Below, piece by piece: positions 59,168 to 64,000 of a stretch of 64,000 nucleotides of DNA (position 1 is the first letter of the stretch; each line of letters starts with the position of its first letter). The stretch comes from an uncultured Erythrobacter sp. (lineage in GTDB: Bacteria; Pseudomonadota; Alphaproteobacteria; Sphingomonadales; Sphingomonadaceae): assembly GCA_947502305.1 (NCBI GenBank), contig CANMZA010000001.1, forward strand, positions 124,001-188,000. The letters are read 5' to 3'. A program made the position numbers and the translations under genes. Under the pieces are notes generated by a model. It was not told where the DNA came from. It ran no database searches and worked only from the letters and a program-made list of their open reading frames with translations.

Positions 59168-61267
59168 GTGAAATGCGATTTTGGCATCATCGCCATGGTA
59201 TCTTTCACTATGCCTCTAGCCTCAAACAGCCAGGACCCGTTCGCCTTGGCGAGACGGCTGCGGCGGCCTGTTTGGGTCTATGATACCGATTGCCACTCCA
59301 TCGCCTTCGCCAACCAGGCGGCATGTGAGCTATGGAATGCGCAGGATGAAGCGTCGCTATGCTCGCGCGACCTTTCTTCTGGAATGTCGCTGACGGTGGC
59401 AGAAAGGCTAAAGCAGTATCAGCGAGATTTTGTTGAGCGCGATGCCGAGTTCGTCGAAACTTGGACCTTTCACCCCTGCGATCACCCCATAACTGTCGAC
59501 GTGATCTATACCGGTTTTGTGATGCCCAATGGTCGGATGGCGATGATGTGCGAAGTCATCGGAGAAGAGGCCAGAACGTCGGAAACAGTTCGCACTGCAA
59601 ATGCGCTGCTCCATACAGATGTGAAGGTCGCTCTTTTCGGTTCTGATGGGACCATTCTGTATCACAATCCCGCCGCCCGCAGCGTTTTGCCAAGCGCCGA
59701 TTGCAGCTCCGCCCAATTGTTCGTTGACCCCGGCGATTTCCCCAGAATGTTGCAAGACGTTCGGGAGAAAGGCGAAAGCAAATTCGTCACTCAGATATAC
59801 ACATCATCGGGTGAGAAATGGTTCGATCTACGCACCAAGCAATGCCTTGATGCGGCGAGTGGTGAGCAGGCCTATCTGGTAACGGCCTATGATGTGTCAG
59901 AATTGAAGGCGACAACGGATAGGGCGCATTATCTGGCCGCTCGGGATCAACTGACTGGCTGTTATAACCGCTCAATTGTTCAAAGCGACTGGAGCGAACT
60001 TGGCGCAATTCGGCGCGGGCCAGCCTATTGCGTCATCTATATCGACATCAACAAATTCAAACATATCAATGACACGTATGGCCACAGCGCAGGCGATGCC
60101 ACGCTGAAAACAGTCGCGGATCGGTTGCGGTCGCACACGCGGGAAGGCGACATCGCCGCGCGAATTGGCGGCGACGAATTTGTCGTCTTGCTCAACGATG
60201 CGTCGAGTGAGGGCGACCTGCATAAACGGTTGAATGCAATTCAGACCGCCTTGCAAAAGCCGTTTGAGATCGGTCCGTTGATACTAGAAGTCGGCGTTAG
60301 TATTGGTGTTTTTATCAAGGGAGCAAATGATCCCACTGAATGGTCAGAGGCGTTGCAGCGCGCTGATATGGCCATGTATTGTTCGAAGCGAGATCAGCTT
60401 AATACGTTTACAATCTTTGACGATACAATCGGAGCCGCAGCCAAGGAACGCGTGCGGTTTGAGATCGAGATTGCGCAAGCGATTGCAAACCGAGAATTTG
60501 AAGTTTTCTATCAACCGCGCATCGCTCTTTCTACGAACCGCGTGGTTGCGGCAGAGGCTTTGCTGCGCTGGCGGCACCGCGAACTTGGGGATGTTTCGCC
60601 CGCAAAATTCATCCCAATTTGCGAAGAGATGGGCGTGATCGACCAGATTGGTGAGATTGTTTTCGATAAAGTCCGCGAGCAAATGAGCGAGTGGTATCGG
60701 CAAGGGTTGGGCATCAGTGTTTCCCTCAATGTTTCGCCGAAGCAATTTCAGCACGATGATTTCATTTCCATCGCTCGGCGCATGACGGCGCTGGCTGATT
60801 TTCCTCTTTCACTTCTGGAGCTTGAGATCACCGAATCCTCTTTTGTCGGAGGCGAAACCGAAGTCGCGCGGCGAATCCAAAATGTGAGAGAGTTGGGCTT
60901 TCAAGTCGCGATTGATGATTTCGGGACAGGCTATTCAAATTTGGCCCATATCTCCCGCTTCCCCGTCAGCTGCATCAAGGCGGATCAGACATTCGTGGCT
61001 CAATTGCCGAAATCCGCGCCCTTGCTGCGCTTGATCTTCACGCTGGCAAAACAGCTGCAATCGACCACTGTCGCAGAGGGGGTTGAGACATATGAGCAGT
61101 TGGCTTGGCTCAGGGACAATGATTGTGATCAAGCGCAAGGGTTTCTGTTCAGCAAGGCGATCCCGGCTGACGGCTTTGTTACTGCCTGCCAGAGGCTGGA
61201 GGCCCGAATGGCGAACTGGGCTCCAGCGGCCGCGCCCTGCGAAGATTTGGATGTGGCGCTCGGGTAG
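59168..61267 (+). CDS. PAS-GGDEF-EAL cyclic-di-GMP protein
   Basis: Up to 699 residues; no transmembrane segment, so cytosolic. PAS-like domains (about 20-240; KVALFGSDGTILYHNPAARS) precede a GGDEF domain with the active RIGGDEFVVLL and an EAL domain (VAAEALLRWR, FGTGYSNLAHISRFPV and ADQTFV). Both catalytic motifs look intact, so it could make or degrade cyclic-di-GMP. GTG 59168, ATG 59195 or ATG 59210 could be the start. The divergent TPR regulator may control it. Confidence 0.9.
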   Translation: MKCDFGIIAMVSFTMPLASNSQDPFALARRLRRPVWVYDTDCHSIAFANQAACELWNAQDEASLCSRDLSSGMSLTVAERLKQYQRDFVERDAEFVETWTFHPCDHPITVDVIYTGFVMPNGRMAMMCEVIGEEARTSETVRTANALLHTDVKVALFGSDGTILYHNPAARSVLPSADCSSAQLFVDPGDFPRMLQDVREKGESKFVTQIYTSSGEKWFDLRTKQCLDAASGEQAYLVTAYDVSELKATTDRAHYLAARDQLTGCYNRSIVQSDWSELGAIRRGPAYCVIYIDINKFKHINDTYGHSAGDATLKTVADRLRSHTREGDIAARIGGDEFVVLLNDASSEGDLHKRLNAIQTALQKPFEIGPLILEVGVSIGVFIKGANDPTEWSEALQRADMAMYCSKRDQLNTFTIFDDTIGAAAKERVRFEIEIAQAIANREFEVFYQPRIALSTNRVVAAEALLRWRHRELGDVSPAKFIPICEEMGVIDQIGEIVFDKVREQMSEWYRQGLGISVSLNVSPKQFQHDDFISIARRMTALADFPLSLLELEITESSFVGGETEVARRIQNVRELGFQVAIDDFGTGYSNLAHISRFPVSCIKADQTFVAQLPKSAPLLRLIFTLAKQLQSTTVAEGVETYEQLAWLRDNDCDQAQGFLFSKAIPADGFVTACQRLEARMANWAPAAAPCEDLDVALG

Positions 61268-61542
61268 GAAGCAGAGGCAAGGTCGGGCATTCTTAGTATC
61301 ACAAGTGAGGTGCGGCCGCATTCGGGCGATGCTCAATGTGAGCCTGCTTAAGGCTGGTTCCTGGCCGCCCAATCCGCGCCAGAGCTAAGCGGTAAGCGCA
61401 CTCTTCGGCAGCCTCCGAACTCACCCCCATTTGCATAAATGCAATTCAGTCGCAGAATCATTAGCAATGTTATTGACTCTTATTATCAACAAGGGCATCA
61501 ATGCTCCCACAGCTCGTCGACCGGCGTTCAGGGGATTTTTCA
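61268..61542 (+). promoter_or_regulatory. Promoter region of the TonB receptor with a Fur-like site
   Basis: 275 bp without a gene. On the minus strand the sequence TGATAAT-A-AGAGTCA (61474-61488) matches one half of the Fur 7-1-7 consensus exactly and the other loosely. TTGACTCTTATTATCAA is an imperfect palindrome. Iron control of the receptor below is therefore likely. The rest shows nothing clear. Confidence 0.5.
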
Positions 61543-63846
61543 GTGACTTCCAAATTTTACTCAACGTCGATTCTTTCGCTTACATCCGGCCTCCTCATCT
61601 CTGCGGCTTGGCCAGCCGCTGCGTATGCGCAATCCGCCGCTGATACACCTTCACCGGGCGGGCCAGATTTTGAGATGGGTTCTGAAACCGGTGATGAGAC
61701 CGGCTCCGGCCAAATCACCGTCACTGCAACGCGAACGCCAGTCTCCCTGGAAGAAGTGCCAGCGACGATCACGGTCATCACCGATGAAGAAATCGCCGAC
61801 CAATTGGCCACTGACCTGCGCGATTTGGTCCGGTTTGAGCCCGGCGTTACTGTTCGCCGTGCGCCAGCCAGATTTGGGGCCGCACTCGGCTCAACCGGGC
61901 GCGCGCGCAACGAAGACTTTGTCATTCGCGGCATTGGCGGCAACCGGGTGCTTATCCAAGTGGACGGTATCCGATCCCCGCAGGGATTTAGTTTCGGCGC
62001 GCAGGATGTGGGGCGCGGCGGGTCCACTGATGTGAGCCTGATCAAACAGGTCGAAATTCTGCGCGGGCCGGCATCTGCGCTTTATGGCAGTGACGGATTG
62101 GCGGGCGCGATCAGCTTTACGACTGCGGATCCCGCCGACTTACTCGGATCGGACAGTTTCGGCGGGTTTGCTCGCGCGCAATACTCCAGCGAAGACAATG
62201 AATATGCCAACACCGTAACGCTCGCGGCGCAGAGCGGAAATCTGTCTGGCTTCATCGCCTATACCCGCCGCGATTTCAGCGAGCTTGAAAATCAGGCCGC
62301 AATTGATGGGATCGGATCATCACGCACACTGCCAAACCCCGCTGATGCCGAATCCAATGCAGTGCTCGGAAAACTCGTTTGGAACAATGGTGAGCACCGG
62401 CTTCGTTTGACCGGTGAGTATCTAGAAACGCAAATCGCTACCAACGTGCTTTCAGGACTTGGCCCCGTGCGCCTGTTTGGACCTGATCCTACGTGGAATG
62501 TTGACCGGCTCGAGGCAAGCGACACTACCGGCCGTGCGCGCGTCTCCGCCGATTGGACCTATACGGGTGAAGCGGATGAGGTGATCGAATATGCGTTCCT
62601 CACCGCCTATTACCAGGATGGTCAGGACGAGCAATTTACCGAAGAAGATCGAACTCAGCTGAGTTTTATCCCGGCGCCAAACCGGACGCGGCTCAACACA
62701 TTTGACAATGAAGTTTATGGCTTAAGCGCGGAAGCCCGCAGCTCTTTCGAAACGGGGGGCTTATCCCATACCCTCGCTTTTGGGGGCGATGTCTCATGGA
62801 CTCGCCAAGAGGGGCTGCGAGATGGAACTATACCCCCGACCGCGGAGGTGTTCCCCACGCGCGCCTTCCCGGTCACTGATTTCACTCTTGGCGGTGTTTT
62901 TATCGCGAATGAGATCGCACTGTTTGATGGCGCGCTGACATTGTTTCCAGCTCTACGGTTCGACTTTTACGACCTCAATCCAACAGATGATCCCTTGCTG
63001 CCAACATTTTCGGCAGAGCGGCAAAGCGACAGCCGCCTGTCTCTCAAAATGGGCGCCACCCTCAGGCTTGCCGAAGATTTCATTGTGTTCGGAAATTATG
63101 CGCAAGGCTTTCTCGCCCCAACGCCAAGCCAAGTGAACAATTTCTTCGAAAACTTGGCATTTGGCTACACCTCATTGCCGAATGCCGATCTCGGCCCAGA
63201 AACAAGCGAAAGCTGGGAATTGGGCGCGCGATATGTGGGCGATATCTTCTCGCTCCAAATCGCTGGGTTTCAGGGCGAATATGATGACTTCATCAGCCAG
63301 CAAGTTGTCGGCGGATCGTTCACGCCGCAAGATCCGGCGGTGTTCCAATTTGTCAATTTCAATGAGGTTGAGATCGATGGATTTGAAGTGAAAGGCTCAA
63401 TGGAGATCGATAGCGGCTTCAGCGCACAGCTCGCCATCGCCTATGCCAATGGCGACGTCATCAACGTCGATGGCAGCCGCACACCGCTCGACACTGTTGA
63501 CCCATTCAGCGTTGTCGCAGGCCTAGGATACCGCGACCCTGCCGGACGTTTCGGAGCTGACGCCATTCTAAGCCACACCGCGCGCAAAGACGCCGATGAG
63601 GTTGAGCGCGCCGACGATGGCACCGATCTGTTCGTGCGACCTGATCAATCGACTGTCTTTGACATTACAGCTTTTGTCGAAGTGACGGACCAGATCAAAT
63701 TGCGCGCAGGCCTCTTCAATGTGTTCGATGCAAATTACGCACTTTGGTCAGATGTTCGCGGGTTGAGCGTTGATGACGCCGCAATTCAGAGCGCTTTCAC
63801 CCGGCCAGGGCGCAACGCCAGCATCTCCGCCACTTTCCAATTCTAA
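61543..63846 (+). CDS. TonB-dependent receptor, haemoglobin/transferrin/lactoferrin type
   Basis: About 767 residues with a signal peptide (SILSLTSGLLISAAWPAAAYAQ). The TonB-box region is followed by the plug domain (VSLEEVPATITVITDEEIAD; VLIQVDGIRSP; LRGPASALYGSDGLAGA) and a 22-strand barrel ending in Phe (ISATFQF). The plug and the NPTFAPP-like segment near FLAPTPSQVNN fit haem or haem-protein receptors of the outer membrane. GTG at 61543 with GGGGA is preferred over the ATG at 61501. A coupled exported protein follows. Confidence 0.9.
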   Translation: MTSKFYSTSILSLTSGLLISAAWPAAAYAQSAADTPSPGGPDFEMGSETGDETGSGQITVTATRTPVSLEEVPATITVITDEEIADQLATDLRDLVRFEPGVTVRRAPARFGAALGSTGRARNEDFVIRGIGGNRVLIQVDGIRSPQGFSFGAQDVGRGGSTDVSLIKQVEILRGPASALYGSDGLAGAISFTTADPADLLGSDSFGGFARAQYSSEDNEYANTVTLAAQSGNLSGFIAYTRRDFSELENQAAIDGIGSSRTLPNPADAESNAVLGKLVWNNGEHRLRLTGEYLETQIATNVLSGLGPVRLFGPDPTWNVDRLEASDTTGRARVSADWTYTGEADEVIEYAFLTAYYQDGQDEQFTEEDRTQLSFIPAPNRTRLNTFDNEVYGLSAEARSSFETGGLSHTLAFGGDVSWTRQEGLRDGTIPPTAEVFPTRAFPVTDFTLGGVFIANEIALFDGALTLFPALRFDFYDLNPTDDPLLPTFSAERQSDSRLSLKMGATLRLAEDFIVFGNYAQGFLAPTPSQVNNFFENLAFGYTSLPNADLGPETSESWELGARYVGDIFSLQIAGFQGEYDDFISQQVVGGSFTPQDPAVFQFVNFNEVEIDGFEVKGSMEIDSGFSAQLAIAYANGDVINVDGSRTPLDTVDPFSVVAGLGYRDPAGRFGADAILSHTARKDADEVERADDGTDLFVRPDQSTVFDITAFVEVTDQIKLRAGLFNVFDANYALWSDVRGLSVDDAAIQSAFTRPGRNASISATFQF

Positions 63847-63866
63847 ACTCATAGAGGATGATCAAT

Positions 63867-64000
63867 ATGTTCAAATTCTCCAAAACACTTTTCGCCAGCG
63901 GCCTTGCGGCGGCCGCGTTGATGTTATCGGCAACACCGGCATCTGCCGATGATCCTATCACACGCAGCGATGATGCCGCGCAGGCCGCATTTCAGGCCGA
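63867..64000 (+). CDS. Exported protein, 5' part only
   Basis: 44 complete codons are visible before the window ends. A signal peptide (LFASGLAAAALMLSATPASA) is followed by DDPITRSDDAAQAAFQ. The start is ATG 63867, 9 bases after an AGAGG site; it lies 20 bp after the receptor, hence in the same operon. A haem-uptake partner is likely but the protein is too short here to identify. Confidence 0.7.
   Translation, partial: MFKFSKTLFASGLAAAALMLSATPASADDPITRSDDAAQAAFQA

Overview
The window looks like a chromosomal segment of an alphaproteobacterium of the order Sphingomonadales, most likely the Erythrobacter/Altererythrobacter group. This is an inference from gene content and moderately high GC: a bifunctional Rel (p)ppGpp enzyme, aerobic hemF, a ligase-associated PdeM nuclease, repeated DUF547 secreted proteins, and a serine-recombinase/DUF2924/DUF3489 island. 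No 16S rRNA or species marker is present.

Region 1 (1-17171) is mostly core genome. It holds the 5' part of a PLP-dependent sulfur amino acid enzyme behind a structured leader, a DASS-type anion transporter, a GNAT acetyltransferase, three tandem secreted DUF547 paralogues, infC (apparently with an AUA start), pdeM, hemF, a hybrid histidine kinase, rel, a chemotaxis receptor, a secreted cyclophilin with a DUF1905 gene, and tRNA-Ser(GGA).

Region 2 (17172 to about 27800) is an accessory island starting right after the tRNA. It has an AACAGGG repeat array, a large serine recombinase with DUF2924 and DUF3489 partners, a ParB-domain DNA methyltransferase with two DUF5681 proteins, and a short tyrosine recombinase. 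A self-contained module follows: a divergent Lrp-type regulator, a cysteine-synthase-like PLP enzyme, a DUF2817/M14 zinc hydrolase and a VOC protein. Next comes a lone small gene bracketed by two copies of a roughly 127-bp repeat with GTCCGC/GCGGAC ends.

Region 3 (27793-34184) holds the copper-resistance pair copA-copB facing a CsoR repressor across a shared palindrome, then a membrane-bound LytTR regulator facing a secreted alpha/beta hydrolase.

Region 4 (34185-51972) is a dense set of redox and detoxification genes: NmrA, a DsbA-like CGWC protein, NTF2-like proteins, a CMD/AhpD-like protein, two GSTs, a PNPOx-ferredoxin-reductase fusion, MAPEG, an MDR oxidoreductase, an exported haloalkane-dehalogenase-like hydrolase and a Rieske oxygenase. 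Four LysR regulators each face a divergent gene, several across a visible palindrome. An IS6-type element with a decayed second copy beside it sits in the middle.

Region 5 (52064-64000) contains a large SF2 helicase with an unusual C-terminal part that looks partly membrane-inserted, an MFS transporter, a small secreted protein, a winged-helix/TolB-like/TPR regulator, a GGDEF-EAL protein, and a TonB-dependent receptor of the haem/transferrin type behind a Fur-like site, followed by the start of another exported protein.

No single complete new system is proven here. The best candidates for new biology are the Lrp/PLP/M14/VOC module, the membrane-helicase gene, the structured leader at 250-420, the 68-nt hairpin at 6656-6723, and the paired 127-bp repeats.
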